A DNA stretch of 64,000 nucleotides from Bombyx mori (GCF_030269925.1 NC_085109.1:4278001-4342000), one strand, 5' to 3'. Positions 53,528-63,649 are shown, counted from the first letter of the stretch. The notes: a model not told the origin generated them from the sequence alone. Made by a program: numbers and translations.

Positions 53528-53932
53528 GGAGTTTACTCCTTTAGAATCGATTTACATATATAGGCCCGGGGTATGAAAATTATGGGGACCAAAATCGTAC
53601 TAGCATGTCACACTAAATGCGTTATGCGCCTGATTGGCTCCTGATTGCGTGATGCGTGCGCGCGCCAATCAGGAGCCAACGCGCGGCCGCGTTATCGCAG
53701 GTGACGCCGGGCTGCTGCGCCGGCAGTCCGCCACAAAGCCTCGTACTGATCGCGCGTTTCTCTCATTATTGTATTTTCATATATTTGTTAGTCGTTTGTT
53801 TTGTGTCTCGTTAATTTGTTAATAATCTGTAGTGTATCGTGTTGTCGTAATATAGAACTATTTCTCGTATTGTTTCGTTTAATTTTTTATATCCAGTAAA
53901 CTCCAGTCGTGCGTCGGAGCGGACACACACAC
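53528..53932 (+). repeat. Single forward copy of the array unit
   Basis: 405 bp from ggagtttactcc to cggacacacacac, with T-runs on both sides. It is the same unit as the tandem array at 55080-56878, in opposite orientation. Internal features are a 14-bp-arm hairpin (ttggctcctgattg and its inverse), a NotI-like gcggccgc, and ggagtttact/agtaaactcc near both ends. On the reverse strand gatataaaaaatt resembles a TATA box. The identity of the element is unknown. Confidence 0.8.
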
Positions 53933-53984
53933 TTTTTTTATCTATATTATCGTTGGTAGCCTAAGGATACTTCAATTACTCGCG

Positions 53985-54280
53985 GCTTGATAGGTGAGCT
54001 CACATGGCTAGCAGGAGAGGACTTGCTAACACTAGCCCCCGCAAGAGCAGTGCTTCGTTGAATCTGTTACAGGATCAAAATTGCGATCCACTAATAAGAT
54101 CGGGCGAGAAACTCAGTGGCTGTTTCTATGAGCTAGGCTTCATGTCGAATCCTTCGACGAGTTCGACAAGGACCGATGACCGGTGCTTAGTGTGGCTAAA
54201 AGCACCGAGAGGGAATCGGAAGGATCCGACAGGAGTGGTCGCCGTAGGATAGGAGGATAGGAGGGCCATAAGCGCGTCCA
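53985..54280 (+). repeat. Family B repeat, long copy
   Basis: gataggtgagctcacatggc, gcaagagcagtgcttcgttg, gatcgggcgagaaactcagt and gaccggtgcttagtgtggct, ending at a fragment resembling Bm1. Confidence 0.65.
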
Positions 54281-54307
54281 CTCATCTAAGCAATAAAAAA
54301 AACAATT

Positions 54308-54428
54308 GTGACTTGGTCCTGGACCTCATGTCTCAAGGCGGGTGACGACATTCACGTTATGACGTCTCTTGGTTCCAGGAACCACTTAACACTAGGTGGG
54401 CCGTCATTCATTCATTGAGGCAATAATT
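54308..54428 (+). mobile_element. Diverged Bm1 fragment
   Basis: cctcatgtctcaaggcgggt and ccaggaaccacttaacacta in Bm1 order. Confidence 0.45.
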
Positions 54429-54449
54429 ATATGTATATATTTTTATTTA

Positions 54450-54556
54450 TTGCCCTTTTAGGCAGACGAGCATACGGCCCACCTGATGGTGAGTGGTTAC
54501 CGTCGCCCATGGACTTCAGCAATGCCAGGGGCAGAGCCAAGCCGCTGCCTACCGCA
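54450..54556 (-). repeat. Family C repeat core
   Basis: gcccttttaggcagacgagc, cggcccacctgatggtgagt and ggggcagagccaagccgctg, inverse orientation. Confidence 0.7.
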
Positions 54557-55012
54557 AAATTATATATACAACTTAAATTAAGACGACCATAAAATCTAAA
54601 TAAAGCGTCTCATCTCTCATTTGAATGTGAAATATCGATTCAATCAATCGATTAAATAGTAAAGTACCAACGAACATTTGTAGCTACGTAACAAAGTAAT
54701 TTGAAAGTAATCCCCATTTATTTGCCTGTTGAGGCGGAATCTGTGAGAGAAATAATAAGGGTAAGGCGTTGTAATGGAAGACAGAGCTCCTCGGGAGAAA
54801 ATAGATAAGAATTTCTCAACGGACTTTACGATGTTCTGTAGGTTATCGAAAAAAATAAACTAAGACCTTATCATTGGAACATTAAGGTGGGATTTTAAAA
54901 AGTATACGTTTTTAATGCGTCATTTTAATCTACGTGAAGCAAAAACTTTGTATCCCTTTTTACGAAAATTGCGCGGACGGTGGAGTATGAAATTTTCCAC
55001 ACTTATAGAGAA

Positions 55013-57027
55013 CTAGCGACCCGCCCTCGCTTCGCTTCGGAAACATTAAAACACACATGAAACCAAAAAAAAAAAAAAAGTGTGTGTGTCCGCTCCGACG
55101 CACGACTGGAGTTTACTGGATATAAAAAATTAAACGAAACAATACGAGAAATAGTTCTATATTACGACAACACGATACACTACAGATTATTAACAAATTA
55201 ACGAGACACAAAACAAACGACTAACAAATATATGAAAATACAATAATGAGAGAAACGCGCGATCAGTACGAGGCTTTGTGGCGGACTGCCGGCGCAGCAG
55301 CCCGGCGTCACCTGCGATAACGCATTTCGTGTGACATGCGCAATCAGGCGCATAACGCATTTCGTGTGACATGCTAGTACGATTTTGGTCCCCATAATTT
55401 TCATACCCCGGGCCTATATATGTAAATCGATTCTAAAGGAGTAAACTCCAAAAAAAAAAAACAGTGTGTGTGTCCGCTCCGACGCACGACTGGAGTTTAC
55501 TGGATATAAAAAATTAAACGAAACAATACGAGAAATAGTTCTATATTACGACAACACGATACACTACAGATTATTAACAAATTAACGAGACACAAAACAA
55601 ACGACTAACAAATATATGAAAATACAATAATGAGAGAAACGCGCGATCAGTACGAGGCTTTGTGGCGGACTGCCGGCGCAGCAGCCCGGCGTCACCTGCG
55701 ATAACGCGGCCGCGCGTTGGCTCCTGATTGGCGCGCGCACGCATCACGCAATCAGGAGCCAATCAGGCGCATAACGCATTTCGTGTGACATGCTAGTACG
55801 ATTTTGGTCCCCATAATTTTCATACCCCGGGCCTATATATGTAAATCGATTCTAAAGGAGTAAACTCCAAAAAGTGTGTGTGTCCGCTCCGACGCACGAC
55901 TGGAGTTTACTGGATATAAAAAATTAAACGAAACAATACGAGAAATAGTTCTATATTACGACAACACGATACACTACAGATTATTAACAAATTAACGAGA
56001 CACAAAACAAACGACTAACAAATATATGAAAATACAATAATGAGAGAAACGCGCGATCAGTACGAGGCTTTGTGGCGGACTGCCGGCGCAGCAGCCCGGC
56101 GTCACCTGCAATAACGCGGCCGCGCGTTGGCTCCTGATTGGCGCGCGCACGCATCACGCAATCAGGAGCCAATCAGGCGCATAACGCATTTCGTGTGACA
56201 TGCTAGTACGATTTTGATTGGCGCGCGCACGCATCACGCAATCAGGAGCCAATCAGGCGCATAACGCATTTCGTGTGACATGCTAGTACGATTTTGATTG
56301 GCGCGCGCACGCATCACGCAATCAGGAGCCAATCAGGCGCATAACGCATTTCGTGTGACATGCTAGTACGATTTTGGTCCCCATAATTTTCATACCCCGG
56401 GCCTATATATGTAAATCGATTCTAAAGGAGTAAACTCCAAAAATTAAACGAAACAATACGAGAAATAGTTCTATATTACGACAACACGATACACTACAGA
56501 TTATTAACAAATTAACGAGACACAAAACAAACGACTAACAAATATATGAAAATACAATAATGAGAGAAACGCGCGATCAGTACGAGGCTTTGTGGCGGAC
56601 TGCCGGCGCAGCAGCCCGGCGTCACCTGCAATAACGCGGCCGCGCGTTGGCTCCTGATTGGCGCGCGCACGCATCACGCAATCAGGAGCCAATCAGGCGC
56701 ATAACGCATTTCGTGTGACATGCTAGTACGATTTTGATTGGCGCGCGCACGCATCACGCAATCAGGAGCCAATCAGGCGCATAACGCATTTCGTGTGACA
56801 TGCTAGTACGATTTTGGTCCCCATAATTTTCATACCCCGGGCCTATATATGTAAATCGATTCTAAAGGAGTAAACTCCAAAAAAAAATTAAAAAAGTAGC
56901 CTATGTTCATCAGGGACAATGTCGGCTTCTAATGGAAAAATAATTTTTCAAATCGGTCCAGTAGTTTCGGAGCCTATTCGAAACAAACAAACAAACAAAT
57001 CTTTCCTCTTTATAATATTAGTATAGA
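55013..57027 (-). mobile_element. 2-kb Helitron carrying a tandem array
   Basis: On the minus strand it starts TCTATACTAATATTATAAAG at 57027, the same end as the Helitron at 15553, and ends GAGGGCGGGTCGCTAG at 55013. A (55012) and T (57028) flank it. Joining the flanks gives ttatagagaatatagagaag, exactly the sequence of the uninterrupted copy at 58033-58065 (inverse). Only about 150 bp at its 5-prime and 65 bp at its 3-prime end are Helitron-like; the middle is the array. No Rep/helicase coding, so it is non-autonomous. Confidence 0.85.
55080..56878 (-). repeat. Tandem array of about 400-bp units with 80-bp subrepeats
   Basis: Four units: 55080-55449 (variant lacking the hairpin loop), 55462-55868, 55874-56438 and 56444-56878 (missing about 70 bp at one edge). 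They are joined by A-runs of 5 to 15. Two units carry an expanded 80-bp subrepeat: three copies at 56136-56375 and two at 56656-56815. Each subrepeat contains caatcaggagccaatcagg and gtgtgacatgctagtacg. A 62-codon frame recurs in most units only because the DNA is repeated, so I do not call it a gene. Confidence 0.9.
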
Positions 57028-57353
57028 TATAGAGAAGAAGTGCACAATGCTAATTTTTTTTTTAAATAATGCATAAAAGATACATTAAATCAATAAAGAA
57101 AACATCACACACACTAGATACCGTGTATTTGACGCACACACGCATGCATACTATTTATTGTCAAACTTTTGTTCTTGACGTCTGTGGTCAAATTGAGAAT
57201 AGATTAAATATTGTTTGTCTTTATTAATTTTTTTTTACAGTGTAGCCTTGGCAAAATTTGTGATTATAGAAATATAAAATACAATCATAATAGTGTACAA
57301 ACTTACAATTCCAATTAATTATAGTCGAATTTCGACTATTGCGGGACCTCTAC

Positions 57354-57715
57354 TTCTATTAATACGTTGTGTAAATGTTTCTGTGTGTTAAAACAGTTGG
57401 TAATATACAAAATAAAATCACTATTTGAAAGCTATATGATAAACAGTTTCCAAACAGAGTTGTATCGAGTTTAAAGTTAATCGTACAAACAAATATTAAT
57501 TTTGATGGGGCTAGGCACCGACGCGTCTTTGTTCCTATCAGTGAGTGCTCTACGGGCGACATTGTTCGTTTCCTCACTGAAGGATGAAAAAAAGAGGCAA
57601 ATTAAGTCGTAAACATTAATTTTAATAATTATTTTCTTAGGGACGACATTGAAAATAAATGGATTTTTTAATTATTAGTTGAATTATGGACGAATGAATG
57701 GTAAATTATATAATA
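57354..57715. other. Spacer between inverted Helitrons
   Basis: 362 bp without motif; would be the loop of an inverted pair of family Y copies. Confidence 0.4.
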
Positions 57716-58137
57716 CTAGAGATCCCGCAGTAGTCGAAATTCGACTATAATTAATTGGAATTGTAAGTTTGTACACTATTATGATTGTATTTTATACTTC
57801 TATAATCACAAATTTCGCCAAGGCTACACTATAAAAATATATGAATAAAGTCAAACAATATTTAATCTATTCTCAATTTGACCACAGACGTCAAGAACAA
57901 AAGTTTGACAATAAATAAATAGTAGGCTTGCGTGTGTGCGTCAAATACATGGTATGTAGTGTGTGTAGCGTTTTCTTTATTGATTTAATGTATCTTTTAT
58001 GCATTATTTAAAAAAAATTAGCATTGTGCACTTCTTCTCTATATTCTCTATAAGTGTGGAAAATTTCATACTTCTCCGTCCGCGCAATTTTCGTAAAAAG
58101 GGATACAAAGTTTTTGCTTCACGTATTAATATATAGA
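57716..58137 (-). mobile_element. Helitron (family Y), uninterrupted
   Basis: Minus strand TCTATATATTAATACGTGAA to cgactactgcgggatctCTAG, A before and T after. 422 bp. Serves as the empty-site reference for the insertion at 55013-57027. Confidence 0.85.
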
Positions 58138-58249
58138 TTATAACTATGTACTGCACTAAAATTCGCATGTCAAATAATGACAATGCATACACGCTGCTTT
58201 TAATTTATGTAATAACTCATTTTCACTATGCTTGGCGAATAAATGATTT

Positions 58250-58252
58250 CAT

Positions 58253-58297
<45 letters not shown>

Positions 58298-58312
58298 TTT
58301 CTTCTTTCTTTA
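58250..58312. repeat. (TTTC)n microsatellite
   Basis: About fourteen tttc units with a switch to ttc near the right end. Confidence 0.95.
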
Positions 58313-58470
58313 TGTCCTAAGAACATTTCCATTGCTTTGTAAGATACCGTTCATCGCAATAAAGCCTTCAACTTTAGTTAGCGTTATGTTCTTCTGCTTA
58401 CATTGGCAATAATCAAAAATAACTTCATGAAATGTTTCATGATCAAATGATTTTATCGTATCAATGATGA

Positions 58471-58713
58471 CAGGTGGTAGGACCTCTTGTGAGTCCGCAC
58501 GGGTAGGTACCACCACCCTGCCTATTTCTATCGTGAAGCAGTAATGCGTTTCGGTTTGAAGGGTGGGGCAGCCGTTGTAACTATACTGAGACCTTAGTAT
58601 TTATATCTCAAGGTGAGTCGCGCATTTACGTTGTAGATGTCTATGGGCTCCAGTAACCACTTGACACCAGGTGGGCTGTTAGCTCGTCCACCCATCTCAA
58701 CAATAAAAAAAAA
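58471..58713 (+). mobile_element. Bm1 SINE, short form
   Basis: caggtggtaggacctcttgt to caataaaaaaaaa. Confidence 0.85.
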
Positions 58714-58734
58714 GTTAACTACTCTAAACTCCTT

Positions 58735-58938
58735 TTTTTTTTTTAATTTTTTAGTTAAATTTCAATTTATTCAAATATTTTTTTTTTTTTCATACATTAA
58801 ATTGTCATCGGTCCTTAATAAGTATACCAAATTTCGAGTTAATCTGACGTTTTGGAGGGGGTCAAAATCCGTGTTCAAAGATTCCGTTACAAACATATTA
58901 CATACGTCTGAAGCTAATAAAAGCGTACTAAAAAAAGA
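58735..58938 (-). mobile_element. Foldback MITE fragment
   Basis: cttaataagtataccaaatt, ctgacgttttggagggggtc and gctaataaaagcgtact; inverse of the family's left part. Confidence 0.65.
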
Positions 58939-59234
58939 ATGTATGTATATGCGCATAATTCAATATGAATATTGAGTCTCATTTAATCTGTGTTATTATC
59001 ACGGCTCCGAGTTAGTCCACGGGGAACGCTAGAACAGGAGCTACTGAAATCGATTATCATAGACGGGTGAGCATCCCATCACAGGGGCATCAGGCTTCGC
59101 TGAGCATCGAACGAAACTGACTGGACCGAGAATTGCGTACTGAACATAATCCGTTGGTGAGTTCCATAGGAATTTATTGTAATTAATTGAATAGTTTACT
59201 TTATTATTATAGATTGAACGACTTTTAGGTTTTC

Positions 59235-59425
59235 TTAATACGCTTTTATTAGCTTCAGACGTATGTATGTTAGTATGTAACGGAATCTTTGAACATGATT
59301 TTGTTCTCCATCAAAACGTCGGATTAACTCGAAATTTCGTATACTTATTAAGGACCGATGATAATTAAATATGGAAAAAAGTTTTTTTTTTTTTTTTAAA
59401 TTGAATTTCAACTAAAAAATAAATA
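59235..59425 (+). mobile_element. Foldback MITE fragment
   Basis: cttaatacgcttttattagc, caaaacgtcggattaactcg and an A/T run. With 58735-58938 it forms an inverted pair. Confidence 0.65.
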
Positions 59426-59626
59426 ATAATATTTAGATTCATCTATTTTTATGACACCTTAGCCCAACTCAGCCAAAGTATACCTACGTTTTTTTTTACC
59501 CTTGAAAATTTGAATCAGATTTAGCTCAGTCCTATTTACTGGAGCGCATTGTAAACCCATGGTAGGTGCCACCATTCTGTAGCGAAACATTTACACAATC
59601 CGGTTAGTATTAATATAATATCATTA

Positions 59627-59750
59627 GCTCACCCGACAAACGATGGTTTGCCATATTATAAATAATTATTTCTAGATTTTTTTTTTGGGTGAACCACTCT
59701 TAACCTTTAGGGGTATGAATAATAGATGTTGACCGATTCTCAGACTAAGA
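59627..59750 (-). mobile_element. Truncated Helitron, relative of 3529-3902
   Basis: cccgacaaacgatggtttgc, taacctttaggggta and tagatgttgaccgattctca follow the order of that element with its 5-prime part missing. Confidence 0.5.
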
Positions 59751-60406
59751 GGCTAATTGTTTTTTCTTGTTTTGAATTTATAAACGCTTTTGTAATGCCC
59801 TCCTTATATCCAATTTACTTATTACTTTATCATTTCTGGATCGTTTTATTTTGAACGTATAAGTATTAGCGCTTGAGCATCTTCCATAATTGAATTGTAA
59901 TGTAATTTTGCGCGAACCAAACGCTGTGTCAGAAAATAATGTTTTTTTTTTATTAGAATTGTTTCTTCAACATCAGTCATAGGTGTGTATCGCGTAAGAC
60001 ATATTGCGCACCTCTATACGTTACGTTTGTTCCAAGATAATATGAAGATCTAATATTGTAGCGGAAAGCCTAAATAGTATACAATTTTTTTATAACATAT
60101 TCAAGTTTGATACTGATGAAAATTTGCTTTCATAAATTATTATTTAGTACACAAGATTCTTGGACGAGTATATAGGCTCACATCACAACATGAATGCCAA
60201 ACCCATATTGAGACACAAGTTTTAAGTCGCAATATTAGGGCTTAACAGGTTTCTCAAATTTTAAACTAGAGCGTATAGTAGGAGAAGGTAGAAGCAGGAT
60301 TACGGCACCTTCCCGTGCGCACGCCCTGCCTACCCTACTTCTTCTTCCTAGTCGAACACTCTTGACAGAGTGGTCGTGGTCATGTATCATTCGAATTCTG
60401 CAACAC
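59751..60406. other. Intergenic, no gene seen
   Basis: No supported gene up to the LINE remnant. Confidence 0.4.
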
Positions 60407-60571
60407 CTATGCTCTCGAGATGCGACGCCATGGGGCACGGTGCTTCGCAGAGTGAGAGCAATCATTTATGTTGGAGTGAGTCACAAATTTTATGAGGTCG
60501 GTCCATCGTGTTGGAGATCGTTCGCGAGATCTTTTGCCCTCGACTTTTCCTTGCACCACCAACCGCTCAAT
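60407..60571 (-). pseudogene. RTE-type LINE C-terminal fragment
   Basis: The minus frame reads LVVQGKVEGKRSRERSPTRW, then TDLIKFVTHSN and AKHRAPWRRISRA before TAG. This is the GK.EGKR..GR...RW.D.....T......A.DR..WR.I pattern at the C-terminus of RTE/CR1-like LINE proteins. Nothing upstream remains, as expected for a 5-prime-truncated copy. Confidence 0.6.
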
Positions 60572-60669
60572 GGAGTCCTCTATGCCTACTATATATGCCT
60601 TTATACCAACCCTACTATGATTTACGTAAATATGTACAATTTACGGATTTCATGAAATTCTTAAATAAA

Positions 60670-60810
60670 TGAATTTATTTCTTCATCGTGGAAGTCGATC
60701 GTGAACACGTCTTCGATACATATTTGCTTGAATAGTTTTTTTTCCTATCCGTGCGATTTGAACACTAAGTCTGACTGGATAAGAGTTTATCCACCGTTTT
60801 AATCCTTAGG
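60670..60810 (-). mobile_element. Diverged tRNA head of Bm1-like SINE
   Basis: cttcatcgtggaagtcgatc and gtgaacacgtcttcgataca parallel 45510-45560 of the full-length Bm1. The B box is degraded (gtgcgatttgaacac). The Bm1 body is absent. Confidence 0.5.
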
Positions 60811-61339
60811 CTTAAATGCCAATAGTCCAACAAAATGGTTGCCACAGACTGATAAAAGTAAATTTTCATCCAACTTTAGTACAGAACCCTAAAAATTAAA
60901 TGTGATTCGAATTCTTTCCAATACTCGTAGTTTCGGGATTAAATAGTATGTGTTAACTAGAAATGTCGCTGTTAATGTACCTCAAGACGTGCCTAAGGTG
61001 CGAAGTGGGTTATTACGACGTGCCCTAATGACGGTAGGCGGAGGAAATGTTCTGCGGATGTGAGGACTCGTCCTGGACCTAATAATAGTTGTCCTGACTA
61101 CAAACGTGTGAATTCCCATGATAACAACCGTTGCACCCACTTTGAATTGAGCTATTTCGGAGACGACAGTGATTCTTGTAAGTATAAAATGAAGAAAGGA
61201 AAATTCTAATACATTATTATTATAAAAAAATATATCAAAATTATGCCGTTGAATTGTTTTTCATTATCTATATTTTTACTTTCCATTATACTTGATAAAG
61301 CTGAAGTTTCTTACTTTATTATTGATTTAATATATATAT
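60811..61339. other. Intergenic, no gene seen
   Basis: No supported gene; nothing recognised. Confidence 0.4.
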
Positions 61340-61790
61340 GTAAGCTTGAGGGTAGACATTATCTTGTTGAACACCAAGTAAAACGATGTCACTTCTGATT
61401 CCTGATTTAATCAACAATATGTTATCTTAACAATTCACTTTAACACTTGTCCAACTTTAACCAGTACGTACAACAGTCACTGAATCACACAACGTAACAA
61501 GGATATAGTAAGTGCACCAGGCAAGCGCAGTCCAACGAATGTTTCTCGCAAGGCACGCACCGCCTTTTTATACTAGCCGGCGCAGCTGGCTTATGAGTCA
61601 CTTCTGTTGCACGAGTGGAACGACACGGCCGGCGCACCCGGCTTGTGTGAGTCACGCCTGTTGCACGTGATGTTTATTAGAAATATTGTTAACGCCGTCA
61701 CGGCCATACTGACATGCGCTCGTCCTCGTGCGCCTTTTTATGGTTGTTCTGTAGACAATAAGCGTATTCGTTCATCCTGACATTAACGGA
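61340..61790 (-). mobile_element. Possible LTR of a gypsy-like element
   Basis: On the minus strand ggctagTATAAAAAGGCGG (about 61560-61578) is a strong TATA box preceded by two related units with AP-1-like tgactca words. Downstream is ACTTGGTGTTCAACAAGA, which could be a primer-binding region. It lies in line with the gypsy-like pol tail at 62379-62582. LTR boundaries are not determined. Confidence 0.3.
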
Positions 61791-61984
61791 TGCAACTTAA
61801 AACGTGGTCTATGATATTAACAATCTAATACGGTTCGGTTCGCATAATTCTTCAGAAAATCCTATACTGGCTATAAATACTGACTGCTTACATACCTGGG
61901 CCAGTTCATTTAAATCTCTTCAGGTATGTAAGTATGTCCCTTTTAACTTAAATCGGAATTGTTATCCCTTCAGTTTTTCGAACT

Positions 61985-62200
61985 GGACCGGATAATGCTA
62001 GACCGGATCGCAATCCCTGTAGCTAATTGTTGTGGCTAATCTGGATGAAAATCCCTATAGCCAAGCCATTGGACCGGACAGACCCTTCAATGACTTCACA
62101 CTTTTTTTTTTTTTTTTTTTTTCTCTTTTTTTTTTTGCTAGTCCGGATTAACATCTCTCTAGCCACATACAATTCTCTCCTTTTTTTTTTTTTTTTTTTT
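61985..62200. repeat. Degenerate 33-bp repeats and long T tracts
   Basis: Three related, internally palindromic units: ctagaccggatcgcaatccc, ctaatctggatgaaaatccc and ctagtccggattaacatctc, each followed by a tag word. They alternate with T tracts of 20 or more at 62102-62135 and 62180-62202. Confidence 0.6.
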
Positions 62201-62378
62201 TTATCTGCGTGTACGGTAGCGTTTGTTAAAACATTTCTTAAACCAGAACATTTATACGAAATTTCTTCAGAAATAGTGCGAGACCGACCATCGTTTTCTA
62301 CATTTCCAACACCTGCACCTGAGGTGCCTGAGCTTACAGACATTGTATCACTACCCACAGACTATGTTTGCTGTATCG

Positions 62379-62582
62379 CTATTTGCGGACAAAAATGTCG
62401 CTTCTATTGTCAGTGATAGAGTCGTCATCATTAAGATCAGTTTCACGAACAAGATTAATTAACCCATCTGTGTACGCCGTCACGTCATCGTCACTATAAT
62501 TTTCAGAAATTTCTAGTAGGCCTGACGGGCCTCGAGGTACTTCGCGTAAGTTTTCATGGGGAACTTTGTACACTAGAACCAT
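62379..62582 (-). pseudogene. Ty3/gypsy-like pol C-terminal fragment
   Basis: The short frame contains VPHENLREVPRG and then an acidic tail (NYSDDDVTAY, DLNDDDS), the pattern following the integrase C-terminal domain in insect gypsy-type polyproteins (PHE.LR.VP plus acidic tail). It lies in line with the integrase-like piece at 63385-63449, from which it is separated by inserted sequence. Confidence 0.45.
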
Positions 62583-62639
62583 TTACATATCTCAACTTAT
62601 ACCTATCGTTTTCCAAAACTGCAGATGATTGAAAGATGG

Positions 62640-62945
62640 TGGCCCGGAGGCCTTTCCCGCTTCACCAGGACGGGTGGGCGAGCAAAGGCTCAGCCAAGAG
62701 GGGTGGGATTTGCTAACAACTGCCCGAGCGCCTCCGCAGGAGACCTAACAACTCAAGAGCAATCGCTTCGCGAATGAATCTACTACCGGATGGGAATCGC
62801 GACCCACTGAGAAGATCCGGCGAGAAACTCAGTGGGCTGATGCATGGGTTAGGTTGCACGTCGACCTCTTTGTCGAGTTCGACGAGTACGATTACTGGGG
62901 TTCCTCAGCCTGCTCCTAGTGTTAGAGCTGAAGGTATCTAATGCA
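62640..62945 (+). repeat. Family B variant with distinct head
   Basis: The head tggcccggaggcctttcccg and gcgagcaaaggctcagccaa joins the family B core (gcgacccactgagaagatcc, ggcgagaaactcagtgggct). It splits the gypsy-like debris. Confidence 0.7.
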
Positions 62946-62949
62946 AGAG

Positions 62950-63449
62950 TTATTGGATCTGATGGATCCGTAAGGACGTGTCTAGGATGACTACGGTGAC
63001 TTGTTCATGAAACCGCTTACCATTGAATAAATTACTATGGCTTTGTTTTATAAGACTACATTCTGACCCTGAATGGAACATAAAGGGGGAGCCAAAACCA
63101 CTTATCTGTAACACACTGAAGCTCTGGAACACACGTTGACGTCTCTGGTTGGACCTGCCACAGCACCTGGAGCAGTGTCGTTTTTCTTCTTGTAGCGCAT
63201 GGAACACCCAGAAGCTACATGGCTCGCATCACCGCACACGTAACAGCCGACTTGCAGGCGAGAGCCGGGCGCCCACGGATGAGGAGGTTGTTCAGGTTTT
63301 GCAGGCTGTATTTTTGTGAGGCAAGTAGTAGCTCGAGCCTTAAGCGAATGTGTGAGAGTCAAAATTAAATCGACACCATCCAATACTTCAACTACTTTAA
63401 ACGGCCCTTTAAACTTCGTATCTAATTTCGTTTGATTATGATTTTCGTA
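62950..63449 (-). pseudogene. Gypsy-like pol-end/gag/protease mosaic
   Basis: One minus frame begins with an integrase-tail-like segment (NQTKLDTKFKGPFKVVEVL, 63381-63437). It continues without a stop into a gag-type zinc knuckle, CYVCGDASHVASGC (C-x2-C-x4-H-x4-C, 63204-63245), and closes at 63102. The -1 frame, overlapping from 63207, carries a retropepsin-like segment in which the catalytic aspartate position is histidine (FHSGSECSLI, about 63073). The normal order is gag, protease, RT, integrase, so a pol end ahead of gag means rearrangement. The gag-to-protease frame relation is the -1 shift common in retroelements, although decay could mimic it. Not functional. Confidence 0.5.
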
Positions 63450-63454
63450 TTAAT

Positions 63455-63649
63455 GTGTGGACGAGCTCACAGCCCACCTTGTGTTAAGTGGTTACTGGAA
63501 CCCATAGACATCCACAGCGTAAACGCACCACACACCTTGAGATAGAAGTTCTAAGGTCTCAGTATAGTTACAACCGCTGCCCCACCCTTCAAACCGAAAT
63601 ACACCACTGCTTCACGGCAGAAATAGGCAGGGTGATGGTACCCGTGCGG
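63455..63649 (-). mobile_element. Bm1 SINE, truncated
   Basis: tggacgagctcacagcccac to gcagggtgatggtacccgtg; the last 30 bp of the short form are missing and a LINE fragment begins at once. Confidence 0.8.

Larger units (their letters stand above)
54929..57353 (+). mobile_element. Helitron (family Y) carrying a nested Helitron
   Basis: Left part 54929-55012 starts TC after A, with tacgtgaagcaaaaactttg. Right part 57028-57353 ends actattgcgggacctcTAC, a mutated CTAG, before T. With the 2015-bp inner Helitron removed, the 410-bp remainder is colinear with 57716-58137. Confidence 0.8.

Noticed and set aside
56136..56375. Regularly spaced 80-bp repeats resembling a CRISPR array
   Set aside because: There are no unique spacers; the whole 80 bp is repeated head to tail, and the genome is eukaryotic.
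55190..56692. Recurring 62-codon frame in the tandem array
   Set aside because: It recurs only because the DNA unit is duplicated. The starts are non-ATG in the copies inspected, there is no domain, and one unit breaks the frame.
55080..56878. Hairpin units as remnants of a densovirus-like viral terminus
   Set aside because: Considered because of GC-rich hairpins, but no viral replication or capsid coding is present and the units sit inside a Helitron; I have no sequence support.
62102..62202. Poly-T tracts as terminators or a polypurine tract
   Set aside because: They lie between repeats with no LTR boundary beside them; function cannot be supported.
63102..63207. Programmed -1 frameshift with a canonical slippery heptamer
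   Set aside because: GAAGAAAAACGAC is A-rich but not a true X XXY YYZ site, and the protease is already inactivated; decay explains the frame change as well.
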